Origin: Flavobacteriaceae bacterium Ap0902
Lineage (GTDB): Bacteria > Bacteroidota > Bacteroidia > Flavobacteriales > Weeksellaceae
Length of the DNA: 64,000 nt
NCBI GenBank assembly: GCA_009835005.1
Contig: WTFG01000010.1
Location: 23,411-87,410, forward strand
Direction: 5' to 3'
Below are positions 17,879 through 26,193 of this stretch, one piece after another (position 1 is the stretch's first letter; every line of letters starts with the position of its first letter). Below the pieces are notes generated by a model. It ran no database searches. It was not told the DNA's origin and saw only the letters and a list, made by a program, of their open reading frames with translations. The translations under genes and the position numbers were made by a program.

Positions 17879-18574
17879 ATGAAAAAAAAATTTACAGTTT
17901 TAATGTTAGCCGTTTTCTCGTTAGGTACCGTAACGGCTCAAGTAGGTGTTGAAACAGACACACCAACAGAGATGTTAGATGTAAGTGGAACAGTAAGAAT
18001 CCAAGACTTACCTATAAGTGGTCAAGGTACCATTTATACAAAACCAGATGGTACACGTTCTTCATCTAAAGATCAGCAATTTAATGCTAAAAGTTCTCTC
18101 ATGGTAGATGAAAATGGGGTTATTGGGCTTCCAGAGGGAAAAACTCCTACCTTTGTAGAAGCATGTAGTGCCCCTGGGTCTGATTTCACACAAACAAATA
18201 ATAATTTTGGCACAACAGTCTCTTTAGGGGACTGGGAGTTTGAATGGTGGAGATCTGGTTACCCAACCCCATGGACTGCAGATGGTAATTATTTTAGACT
18301 AAGAAACACAGCTCAGTCATATCACTTCAATTCTTGGGCTGTAGATGGATCTAGTTATGCAGACCTTGCTGAGCAGGATAGAGACTTTATTGCTCAAAAT
18401 ACATGGACAAGGTTTACATATAACTTAAATAATACATTCGCTGGTAAAAAACTTATGCGTGAATATATTATAACATACGATGGTGATCGGTTTTTAGTAA
18501 CAGGTGTTCTTTATAGAAAGACTAGCCAACCTGCAAAAGAGGTAGTTTGCTTAAACGTACAAAAATTATTTTAA
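17879..18574 (+). CDS. Secreted protein of unknown function
   Basis: The ATG at 17879 is preferred over 17837 because it gives a standard signal peptide (KKKFTVLMLAVFSLGTVTA) and 231 residues. The start of the mature protein (VGVETDTPTEMLDVSGTVRI) resembles the stalk-like beginnings of flavobacterial tail-fibre or cell-surface proteins, where similar VGI-NTxxPxxxLDVxG motifs occur. The rest is rich in Trp, Tyr and Asn. No T9SS tail is visible. Function unknown. Confidence 0.7.
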   Translation: MKKKFTVLMLAVFSLGTVTAQVGVETDTPTEMLDVSGTVRIQDLPISGQGTIYTKPDGTRSSSKDQQFNAKSSLMVDENGVIGLPEGKTPTFVEACSAPGSDFTQTNNNFGTTVSLGDWEFEWWRSGYPTPWTADGNYFRLRNTAQSYHFNSWAVDGSSYADLAEQDRDFIAQNTWTRFTYNLNNTFAGKKLMREYIITYDGDRFLVTGVLYRKTSQPAKEVVCLNVQKLF

Positions 18575-18603
18575 GATTAAAATATTCTAAATATCTATTA
18601 ATG

Positions 18604-18629
18604 TAGCCGTCTTAGTTTTGAGACGGCTA
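18604..18629 (+). terminator. Hairpin with repeat-family arms
   Basis: TAGCCGTCT (18604-18612) pairs with AGACGGCTA (18621-18629) across TAGTTTTG. The sequence keeps the GTTTTGAGACGGCT end of the long repeat. It is followed by a weak T tract and probably terminates the preceding gene. Confidence 0.7.
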
Positions 18630-18669
18630 TTTAATTTAATGTATTTTTTAATCATTAATACCCTACAAA

Positions 18670-18707
18670 AAAAATAAAAGCGGGATTTCCATTGAGGATT
18701 TCCCGCT
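18670..18707 (-). terminator. Terminator for the leftward PepSY remnant
   Basis: AGCGGGA-TT-TCC pairs with GGA-TT-TCCCGCT (18679-18707). Read leftward the stem is followed by TTTATTTTTTTTG, a good T tract. It lies past the 3' end of the decayed gene. Confidence 0.7.
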
Positions 18708-18872
18708 AATTTTATATCTTGATTTTACCAAGAATCTAAGATATGAACAAAAGTAAAAATTTTAGCGGATAACTTATTATTAAACAAGTCTCCAAATTTA
18801 TTTGCCCTATTGGTATTTATCTAAAAACCAATAAAATTAGGTTTAATTAATTTAAAAAAAAAAGTACTTTTG

Positions 18873-19645
18873 CTAAAAATGCAGCCATATAATTTTGTAA
18901 TTATGCGGCTTTTTTCTTAATTCTATAATAGGTATAAAAAGGCATAAACCCCATAAAAAGCAAAAGATATCTACCATAAAAATGCCATGCGCTCTGCAAG
19001 AAAAAATATGCCAAAGCAAGTGGTTAGAAACAACTCCATTTATCATAGGGATAGACATAAATAAAACATCACCTAGCAGCAAATTGGACCTATTGGTGTA
19101 GGCTAAATCTTTTTTTATAATAAAGTACATGCTTAAAACAGCCAGCCCAGAAAAAATGTAAGATAATAGTACTGTTGTCTTCTCCCGCTGTAATCTGCTG
19201 GTAAAAGTTTAGCCAAACAAAGCCTACGGCAGACATGGGAATTAAACTTAAACATACCGCTAAATAGATATTGGCTAATTTAAAATTAAACTTTTTTTTG
19301 CTACCAGAATTGTCTTTTTCTTGCGAGCCATTAGCCATATCATCACGCCAGAAATAATGACAAAGCAAGTAAACAACGCTATGGTTATATAAACAAACTT
19401 AATTAAATAACCGCCAAAATTACCAAAGTGCAACCGATACAAAACAGAGAGTAAATTGTTTACGTAGATAAACCCATATGGGCTTTGCTGTCTATTATCT
19501 CTAGGTTATAGACATTAGAAGATACATAGCCTTCTCCTGTAAAACCAACTTGGTAAGGTAGTTTATAATTTAATTGATACTCCATATTGGATCTGCCTAT
19601 ATTTTCTACGCTTAGCAAACTAAGTTCTGCATATTGGTTTGCAGA
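18873..19645 (-). pseudogene. Decayed PepSY-domain membrane protein
   Basis: Reading leftward, pieces of one protein appear in three frames. First is a PepSY-like part (LPYQVGFTGEGYVSSNVYNL) ending in a stop near 19472. Next, in another frame, is HFGNFGGYLIKFVYITIALF and ISGVMIWLMARKKK. A further frame shift near 19325 gives KFNFKLANIYLAVCLSLIPM, and another near 19160 gives YFIIKKDLAYTNRSNLLLGD. This order of helices is that of PepSY-associated TM proteins, often found beside siderophore or haem receptors and thought to act in ferric reduction. The N-terminal part is also missing. Confidence 0.8.
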
Positions 19646-19861
19646 TTAACAATTTATTAAATGAAGAAATTTGGACCAGAAACTTTTATGTAGATTTACT
19701 AAGACAAAGAGAATTGATAGGTAGCATTGCCATAAAGTTTTAATATAATATTTAAAATCTAAGCGTAACAATAGAGCCATCTATAGATGGTTTTGTTGCT
19801 AGACATCAATACTTTCTAAAGTTATTCTTATTTACTCTAAATGTAAATAATTACATATCAG
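19646..19861. other. Gene remnants and spacer
   Basis: A 33-codon rightward open stretch ending at about 19743 (containing NNLLNEEIWTRNFYVDLLRQ) has no start and looks like the tail of a lost gene; I do not recognise it. A perfect palindrome CCATCTATAGATGG lies near 19780-19793. Nothing else is evident. Confidence 0.4.
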
Positions 19862-19901
19862 TTATTTAGAATTATTCACGTCATATTATCTCCTATATTT
19901 G
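19862..19901 (+). promoter_or_regulatory. Promoter with TTATTTAGAAT motif before 8-Cys protein
   Basis: TTATTTAGAATTATTC at 19862-19877 shares its first 13 bases with the hmuR leader (25026 to 25014, minus strand). TATATTTG at 19894-19901 is a good -7 box. A further TCTAAAT lies about 25 bases upstream in opposite orientation. The motif may be an iron operator (inference). Confidence 0.45.
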
Positions 19902-19929
19902 AATTATAAAAATTTTAAAAAATACAGTT

Positions 19930-20175
19930 ATGTCGATAAGATTAGTTAACGGATGTGTAAATTGTGAAAATTTAGCCGCCGACAGTACATGTAAAGTGCA
20001 CCATGCCGTAGTAGAAAAAATTCATACCTGCGATGATTTCGATATGCGCGTAAGCCTAAAAGATGAAGTAGAGTGTGGAACTTGCTATAAGTTTAAAACC
20101 CCAGAATGTCCCAACCAATTACATGCTACTATAGGCATGTTATGCAATGAATATGCACCCAAAGCAATGAGTTAA
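19930..20175 (+). CDS. Small eight-cysteine protein
   Basis: An 81-residue cytoplasmic protein (no signal) with eight Cys: CxxC at 9-12, then 21 and 34, CxxC at 49-52, then 60 and 72. Two paired CxxC groups suggest binding of two metals or one Fe-S/zinc cluster. I do not recognise a named family. The shared promoter motif hints at co-regulation with the haem genes, but this is inference. It ends at a strong bidirectional terminator. Confidence 0.75.
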   Translation: MSIRLVNGCVNCENLAADSTCKVHHAVVEKIHTCDDFDMRVSLKDEVECGTCYKFKTPECPNQLHATIGMLCNEYAPKAMS

Positions 20176-20194
20176 ATATCATAAAACCATTAAA

Positions 20195-20231
20195 AGCAGA
20201 TAGAGCGACCCACGCGGTCGCTCTATCTGCT
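20195..20231. terminator. Perfect 16-bp hairpin, bidirectional terminator
   Basis: AGCAGATAGAGCGACC (20195-20210) pairs perfectly with GGTCGCTCTATCTGCT (20216-20231) across CACGC. It separates the rightward 8-Cys gene from the leftward haem operon. Confidence 0.85.
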
Positions 20232-20253
20232 TATTAGAAAGATAATAAGAACC

Positions 20254-21483
20254 TTATTTAATTAATAATTTTTCTGTTCTTACATCGCATCCAGAGATTA
20301 CTCTTAAGATATAAGTGCCTTGTGAAAGATTATTTAATTGTATGGTTCTTTGGAATAATCCAGACCCTCTATTCAATTTTGTCTCATAGACTTTTTGACC
20401 TGCAAGATTGTACAATTCTACAAATAAATCATTACTAGCATATTCTGCATTATCATATACCAATGTAATTTCTTTGTTAGTTACTGGGTTTGGATACACG
20501 GCAAATTTGGTGTTTCCTTTTATATCTAATGTAGATAAACTTTCTTCTTGATAATTAAAAGTAAGGTTTCCTGTAGAGGAGCCTTCAAAACTTTCAAAAA
20601 CCATTCTATATACCGTGTCTTCTGACTTTACATAATAAAACTGATTAGGTACAATTTCGTATTCCCAGTTACTGTTTAATGATTTCCAATCATATCCAAT
20701 AGTGTTAATGTCTTCAGAATAGTCTAAATTAGAAATATCTGTAGCTTCTCCTTCTACTTGGGCTACTGTGACATTAGGGTTTTGCAGAACACCAGTTACT
20801 GTATATGGCATCTCTTCACCATTATTATTGGTAACTAGGGTGCTATATTTTGTAAATTTTAAGTCCCAAGCATTCGTCTCTGGAGAAGCCACTACTAATT
20901 CATTTGTAGATAATTTTAAATAATTAAAAAACCTATCTGTATTCTCTGTATTAGAAACAAAATTAGTCATATCACTTCCCCAAGCATTGCCGTCCCATAA
21001 CGCATATTTAATGGTATAACCGCCAAAATAATCTTCTATCATAAATTTATAGACAGATCCATCAATCATATTTCCGATTACAAAAATTACACTTCCAACC
21101 AAATGATGATTTGACATGTTATATTCGCCCCAACCATAAGTAGCAGACCCTTGATTAAAGGCTCCCATCTTCCAATCCTCGTCACTGTTGTGCAATACTG
21201 TGAAAGATGGTATATCATAAAAATCTATATTATTCCAATCATTGATATCATTGCTGGCCTCATACAATGCCAAACCTTTTCCTTCATTGACCCGAATACC
21301 TTGGTCATAATTGCTAACACGGTAAAAAGCCACATCCCATTCATTCCTGTCAAAGAAATGCGTTTGTTGGTCAGAGAATTTATAAAAGACATCGTTTTCG
21401 TACCCTGCTTCTAGACTTAAAGAGACAGATTGTTGTGCAAATGCCATGCTGGCTGCAAAAAATAAAAGTAGAAACTGTTTCAT
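20254..21483 (-). CDS. HmuY-like secreted protein with T9SS tail
   Basis: A 409-residue protein with a signal peptide (to about 16). The HmuY-like body contains the repeated W-D signatures (NEWDVAFYR, TNAWDLKFTKY, IGYDWKSLN). A Por secretion tail occupies about 325-409 (FAVYPNPVTNKEITL, GTYILRV, EKLLIK). HmuY proteins bind haem outside the cell and pass it to HmuR. This one is exported by T9SS instead of being a lipoprotein. It is the last gene of a three-gene operon, 26 bases after the HmuY lipoprotein gene. Haem binding is family knowledge; the ligands here are unknown. Confidence 0.83.
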   Translation of the reverse strand: MKQFLLLFFAASMAFAQQSVSLSLEAGYENDVFYKFSDQQTHFFDRNEWDVAFYRVSNYDQGIRVNEGKGLALYEASNDINDWNNIDFYDIPSFTVLHNSDEDWKMGAFNQGSATYGWGEYNMSNHHLVGSVIFVIGNMIDGSVYKFMIEDYFGGYTIKYALWDGNAWGSDMTNFVSNTENTDRFFNYLKLSTNELVVASPETNAWDLKFTKYSTLVTNNNGEEMPYTVTGVLQNPNVTVAQVEGEATDISNLDYSEDINTIGYDWKSLNSNWEYEIVPNQFYYVKSEDTVYRMVFESFEGSSTGNLTFNYQEESLSTLDIKGNTKFAVYPNPVTNKEITLVYDNAEYASNDLFVELYNLAGQKVYETKLNRGSGLFQRTIQLNNLSQGTYILRVISGCDVRTEKLLIK

Positions 21484-21509
21484 AATAAAAATGTTTATGG
21501 TTTATATAT

Positions 21510-22928
21510 TTAATTAATTAATTCATATTGAAATTTGGGATATCCTCTTTCTCCTTGAGGTCCTGTAAATGCAATAAATTTGATTTTATACCAATTCCCT
21601 TCGGTATCGTTAAGGATAAAAAATCGATCATTATAGAGCCCATTGAAAACGTCCCTCCAATTAGACCCTATCACTCTTTGATCGTCGCTCAATTGTTGCT
21701 CTGCTTGGGTTGGATCAAGAGAGTAATTGGTATAATCCACCTCATTGGTTTCAGCCACCATAAATCCTTTGGATTCGGCCAAGATATTATTCACTACAAA
21801 ATCAGAAAATCCATAAGAACCAGCAGATTCTCCTTGTGGCGTTGTCACCACATTGGTAAAAACTGTAAAACATAAATCCCAAGCAGTGCGTGGGGGTTGT
21901 GCTTGAAGTATTTCTTCTTGGGTAAAACTAAAATGAGTAAAATTATAAGCTGCATTTTTAGGAACAAAAATTTCCTGATGTGTGCTATCCTCTAAATCTG
22001 CATATTGTAATAAATAGCCATTCTCTTGACGTAAAATTCTAATTTTCTTCCAACCACGTTCTGCTCCAGCCACAGCTACACTCCCTATGTTAGGTGTCAC
22101 AGTTCCTATTTCATTCCCCAAATTGACTAAATAAACAGGGTTTCTATTGGCTTCTACTTTAATCTCTTGTATGGCTGTTTCTTCTAGGTTTCCAGATGGC
22201 GCATCTATATACTCTTCATTAGCTGGATCAAAGGTTCCTATCTTCACCTCATCAAAGTAGTTTTCTGGTATATTGCCTTGATTCACCGCATCAATATCAT
22301 AGACATCTAAGGCTTTGGTAGCCATGTATAAGGAACCATTCAATATAACACGGAAGTCATCTCCTCCATAAAATCCCAAATCCCAAGCATCTCTACGGAT
22401 CACAAAAGATTCTCCTGTACTCAAATCATAATAAACCTGATTAGGTTCATTAGGCCCACCGACCTCAGGAGCAACCGTTGCACCCAACATACTATTAAAA
22501 GAAATAATATGCTGAGTATAACCTTGTATAGCCGTATAATCTCTATAATTGATTTCTTCAATACTAAATTCAACTTTCTTGCCTTGATCCTCTTCGGTAT
22601 AAGAATCAATTAAACTATTAAAAATGAAATTTAACTGAGTATCTCCTTTATCAAAGGGGATAATGAGGTAGTTACCTTCTGCCTCTGGATACGTAACAAA
22701 GTCTTCCCCATAGGTAGTTTCTGTGGTTTCAATTTTAATTCTAACAAAACCAGATTCTTTAGCGCTTTCTGATAATATCAGACTGATTTCTTTTTCTCCC
22801 TGAATTGTGAAATAATTAGTAGATTGTTCCTCAAAAGCAATCACAAAGGGGTTTTGTTCAAAGTCTTCTTCCACCGCACAAGAAGACAAACCTAAAATTA
22901 CAAATAAATATAGCGTCCACTGTTTCAT
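21510..22928 (-). CDS. HmuY-family haem-binding lipoprotein
   Basis: A 472-residue lipoprotein (lipobox LGLSSC, Cys about 17). The first 150 residues form a beta-rich N-domain, and the rest is an HmuY-like body with RRDAWDLGFYGGDDFRVILN, RTAWDLCFTVFTN and VIGSNWRDVF. Proteins of this family sit on the cell surface and scavenge haem. The ATG overlaps the receptor stop by one base (TAATG). Together with the receptor and a T9SS-exported HmuY it makes a haem uptake operon. Confidence 0.87.
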   Translation of the reverse strand: MKQWTLYLFVILGLSSCAVEEDFEQNPFVIAFEEQSTNYFTIQGEKEISLILSESAKESGFVRIKIETTETTYGEDFVTYPEAEGNYLIIPFDKGDTQLNFIFNSLIDSYTEEDQGKKVEFSIEEINYRDYTAIQGYTQHIISFNSMLGATVAPEVGGPNEPNQVYYDLSTGESFVIRRDAWDLGFYGGDDFRVILNGSLYMATKALDVYDIDAVNQGNIPENYFDEVKIGTFDPANEEYIDAPSGNLEETAIQEIKVEANRNPVYLVNLGNEIGTVTPNIGSVAVAGAERGWKKIRILRQENGYLLQYADLEDSTHQEIFVPKNAAYNFTHFSFTQEEILQAQPPRTAWDLCFTVFTNVVTTPQGESAGSYGFSDFVVNNILAESKGFMVAETNEVDYTNYSLDPTQAEQQLSDDQRVIGSNWRDVFNGLYNDRFFILNDTEGNWYKIKFIAFTGPQGERGYPKFQYELIN

Positions 22929-25009
22929 TAAAAAGGAATTTGATAGGTTAATTTGATGAAGTAGGATCGCCCATACGCGAATGCCTCTGTACTGGATGAT
23001 GCTTCATGGGCTCCTGCAATTTTGGTTGTGTTTTCTATCTCTTTAACATCTAGTAAGTTTCTAGCACCTGCAACGATTTGCCAATCACGCAGAAAATCTT
23101 TTTTAATAGACATATCCCACCAAGTATAGCCTTGTCTAGTCCCTTTGATGAGTTCCCCATCCTCTGAACCTGTTCGCCAACTATATTCTTTTCCATTTCT
23201 TTTGATATGGGTAGAAAATGCCAGTTGACATTTTGGCAAAGCATAATTAATCCCAGCATTCGCATTCCAGCTGTATAGCATATCCCCTTCTTTGCTGTCA
23301 TAGCCCTCGCCATCATAAATCACCCCTATTTGGGCAGAAAATCTATTAATCGCAAGTTGCCCGGACAAAGAAAGACCTTGATTTTGATAGGTTTCAAAAT
23401 TCTGATAAGCATATTGCAACGGTTGATCTTGGGTGATGATTAAATCAATTTGATCTTTTACCTTTAAATGCCATCCACTCAATTTGGCACTTAATCGGAT
23501 AGTATTATTTGGATCATTTTTATAAAATAGGTGCAGGAATACACTTTGGCTTTCTTCTGGTTTTAAATCTTCATCCCCCACCACATAATGATTGCTATCT
23601 ACAAAATAGGTGAATAATTGCTCATAACTTGGGTGTTTGGGAGCGTCACCAAACATGGCACGTATTTCCCAACTCGGATTCAACTGGTAACTCGTGCTCA
23701 GAGAGTAGGCCATTTCTGTTGAAAATCGTGAAGAGAACAAGGCTCTAATTCCAGGGCGTACTGTCCATTGATTGCTCACATGAAGTTTTGATGAGGTAAA
23801 AACATCATAAGAGCCCAGTTCTCTTTCTATATTTTCTGTGCTAGAATCTACAGATCTTGCAAAAGCTGATTGAAACCCCTTTACTTGATTGATCTCTGCA
23901 CCAATTTGCCAATGCCAAACCTCGGGCAAAATCGCTTTTCCCAGCATTGCTTTGGCATAATATGCTTTTCTAGATTCATACAATCGCTTTTCATTATGTG
24001 ATTCTGAATCTTGAATGATATGATAAGTGTATCTTTCTAATTCTTTTTGTTGAGATTGATAAGAGGCAGAAAGGTTAATATTTCCATCTTTCCATATAGT
24101 ATGGTAAAAATTTAAATGATGCCTCCATCGGTTTGTTGTAAATCGTTCATCTTGAGCTATGGGGTGGATTAAATCTGTGGCAGGATTATAGTTTAATGCA
24201 ACTTGGTCACTATTCTTTTCTAACAGCTCATTATAATAGTTTAGGGTATAGAAAATATTCCCACCTGCCAATTTATAATTCAGACTAGATTTAATATCAT
24301 ATTGATCTTTTGGTCTAAAAGCATGACCTCTAAAATCTTGATTTTCATAATATTTTTTACCTTTTTTATCATGAAACCACCCATCAAATTTATTTTCGTT
24401 TACAGAAAGGGTTCCTGTAAGAGATTCATAAATGGGGCTACTAATTTTCAAGCCTTTAATGTGCCTTCCCCTACCATACAGCCTATATTCATCTCCCACG
24501 GTTTCTTCTTGCGCATATAATTGTGCATCTAGTTTATGGCTCTTTTTTTTGGTGATGATATTAATGACTCCTGCCACAGCATCGGCACCATATTCTACGC
24601 CCATAGAACCTTCTACAATTTCTATTTGTTCTATATCGTCTACATTGATTTGAGAAAAATCTGTAAAGTTTCCAAAACCTTCATCATTGATCAATGGAAT
24701 ATTATCTACAAGCACCTTCACATATTGAGACCCCAATCCAAACATAGAAATGCCAGATTTACCTGTTTCGTTATTTGGGATTATCTGGATATTCAGGGAT
24801 TGATTTAATAAATCTGCTAAGTTATTCGCGGCAGACTGCTGTATCTGCTCTGCTGAGATTACCTGTACCGCATACACCGATTGATTAATTTTACTAGGAA
24901 CAACCTGTCCTGTAATCAGAAGTTGATCTAATAAAATAGTGTCCTTAACTTGAGCGAAAGATGAGCTCATGGTTATTAAAAATGAAATGATTAGAACTTT
25001 ATTGATCAT
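22928..25009 (-). CDS. hmuR: HmuR-like TonB-dependent haem receptor
   Basis: A 693-residue outer-membrane receptor. It has a signal peptide (to about 19), a TonB-box/plug region (residues 25-165: ISAEQIQQSAANNLADLLNQ, MFGLGSQYVKVLVDNIP, EYGADAVAGVINIITKKK) and a beta-barrel ending in YFIKLTYQIPF. No CarboxypepD domain is present. It is named haem receptor from its operon with two HmuY proteins; direct evidence for the ligand is absent. A TAATG overlap couples it to hmuY. The leader between the -7 box and the ATG holds a TTATTTAGAAT motif. Confidence 0.86.
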   Translation of the reverse strand: MINKVLIISFLITMSSSFAQVKDTILLDQLLITGQVVPSKINQSVYAVQVISAEQIQQSAANNLADLLNQSLNIQIIPNNETGKSGISMFGLGSQYVKVLVDNIPLINDEGFGNFTDFSQINVDDIEQIEIVEGSMGVEYGADAVAGVINIITKKKSHKLDAQLYAQEETVGDEYRLYGRGRHIKGLKISSPIYESLTGTLSVNENKFDGWFHDKKGKKYYENQDFRGHAFRPKDQYDIKSSLNYKLAGGNIFYTLNYYNELLEKNSDQVALNYNPATDLIHPIAQDERFTTNRWRHHLNFYHTIWKDGNINLSASYQSQQKELERYTYHIIQDSESHNEKRLYESRKAYYAKAMLGKAILPEVWHWQIGAEINQVKGFQSAFARSVDSSTENIERELGSYDVFTSSKLHVSNQWTVRPGIRALFSSRFSTEMAYSLSTSYQLNPSWEIRAMFGDAPKHPSYEQLFTYFVDSNHYVVGDEDLKPEESQSVFLHLFYKNDPNNTIRLSAKLSGWHLKVKDQIDLIITQDQPLQYAYQNFETYQNQGLSLSGQLAINRFSAQIGVIYDGEGYDSKEGDMLYSWNANAGINYALPKCQLAFSTHIKRNGKEYSWRTGSEDGELIKGTRQGYTWWDMSIKKDFLRDWQIVAGARNLLDVKEIENTTKIAGAHEASSSTEAFAYGRSYFIKLTYQIPF

Positions 25010-25015
25010 AGACTA

Positions 25016-25039
25016 ATTCTAAATAAGACCACAAATATA
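25016..25039 (-). promoter_or_regulatory. hmuR promoter with iron-type half-site
   Basis: On the minus strand TATATTTG (25039-25032) matches the -7 consensus, 23 bases before the hmuR ATG. TTATTTAGAAT (25026-25016) lies just downstream, over the expected start of transcription. Confidence 0.55.
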
Positions 25040-25057
25040 TAGATTTAATTTTTATTT

Positions 25058-25080
25058 ATTCTAAATTAATTATATTTTTG
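25058..25080 (+). promoter_or_regulatory. Promoter of DUF6607-like gene with half-site
   Basis: ATTCTAAATTAAT at 25058-25070 directly precedes TATTTTTG (25073-25080), a -7 match 19 bases before the ATG at 25099. It shares the ATTCTAAA core with the divergent hmuR leader. Confidence 0.5.
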
Positions 25081-25098
25081 TTTAAAATTTTAATAATT

Positions 25099-26010
25099 AT
25101 GAAGAAGTTATTGGCTCTAGGAGTTACTAGTTTACTATGTATCAATTTATCTGCTCAAAACAAATTAGAGCAAGACAGAAATGCCATTAAAAGCATGGCT
25201 GGTTGCTATAAGGTAACCTTCAATTTTGCAGAAACTTTCTCTCCAGATTCTGCGTATGTGAAGCATAATAATTATAAAAGCTGGGCTTATGAACTTGTAA
25301 AAGTAATAGAAGACCAGCCCAAACACATTGCTTTGCAACACCTTTTAATTGTAAACGAGGACAAAAGCCCTATGGTGATTAAACACTGGCGACAAGACTG
25401 GGACTATGAAAACACAGATTTTTATATGTTTAAGCAATATAACCCAGCCACCCACGGGCAAGAATGGACTTATGTAACAAAATCTCCCGTAGAGGTAAAA
25501 GGACAATGGTCCCAAAAAGTATTTCAGGTAGATGACAGTCCACGTTATGAAGGCACTGCTACTTGGGTACATTATGATGGTAGACATTATTGGGAAAACA
25601 CTACCGATGCTCCACTACCCAGAAGAGAATATAGCAAAAGACATGATTATAATGTAACTAAAAGAACCAATAACCAAGAAATTACAGATTATGGTTGGTT
25701 GCACCAGCAAGACAATGCCAAGGTTTTAAGAACCCCAGAAGGTGATAAAATTATAGCCTATGAAAAAGGCTGGAATACTTATGAAAAAGTAGATAACCAA
25801 ATGTGCCAAGTAGCAGAAGACTGGTGGAAAGAAAACCACAAAGTTTGGAAAAACGTACGTGCCGCATGGAAGAAAAGATTCAATGCCAAAAAAGATTTAA
25901 AATTATGGCCTAAGAAGGGAGATAAACTTATGTACCAAGCATTCTTTAACTTAGAGCCCAACGCTACCCAGAAAGATGCTTCTAAAATTATAAACGAATT
26001 CTCAAAGTAA
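25099..26010 (+). CDS. DUF6607-like exported protein beside haem genes
   Basis: Start at 25099 gives a proper signal peptide (KKLLALGVTSLLCINLSA) and 303 residues; the TTG at 25078 adds seven residues that overlap the -7 promoter box. The body is aromatic and basic, with MAGCYKVTFNFAETF, HWRQDWDYE, TATWVHYDGRHYWEN and a C-terminal WW-K-rich part. It resembles the DUF6607 family, which I recall from flavobacterial iron-regulated neighbourhoods; activity is unknown. It is divergent from hmuR and both promoters carry the same half-site, so joint iron control is likely but inferred. Confidence 0.72.
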   Translation: MKKLLALGVTSLLCINLSAQNKLEQDRNAIKSMAGCYKVTFNFAETFSPDSAYVKHNNYKSWAYELVKVIEDQPKHIALQHLLIVNEDKSPMVIKHWRQDWDYENTDFYMFKQYNPATHGQEWTYVTKSPVEVKGQWSQKVFQVDDSPRYEGTATWVHYDGRHYWENTTDAPLPRREYSKRHDYNVTKRTNNQEITDYGWLHQQDNAKVLRTPEGDKIIAYEKGWNTYEKVDNQMCQVAEDWWKENHKVWKNVRAAWKKRFNAKKDLKLWPKKGDKLMYQAFFNLEPNATQKDASKIINEFSK

Positions 26011-26034
26011 ACTCCTCATGTTTTGTTTATGTTG

Positions 26035-26070
26035 AACCATCTCAATACGTATTATTGGGATGGTTTTTTT
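26035..26070 (+). terminator. Terminator after DUF6607-like gene
   Basis: AACCATCTCAATA pairs with TATTGGGATGGTT with one mismatch (a C/G swap region), followed by TTTTTTTG. Confidence 0.85.
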
Positions 26071-26193
26071 GATTGATTAGCTATCCTTTTCTATTTAATC
26101 TATTTAATTTAAAATCTAAATCTGCAAAATCATTAACTTGCAAATGTTACAATATGCAATGAATAAATTGATTATATTCCCGTTATTTCTATA

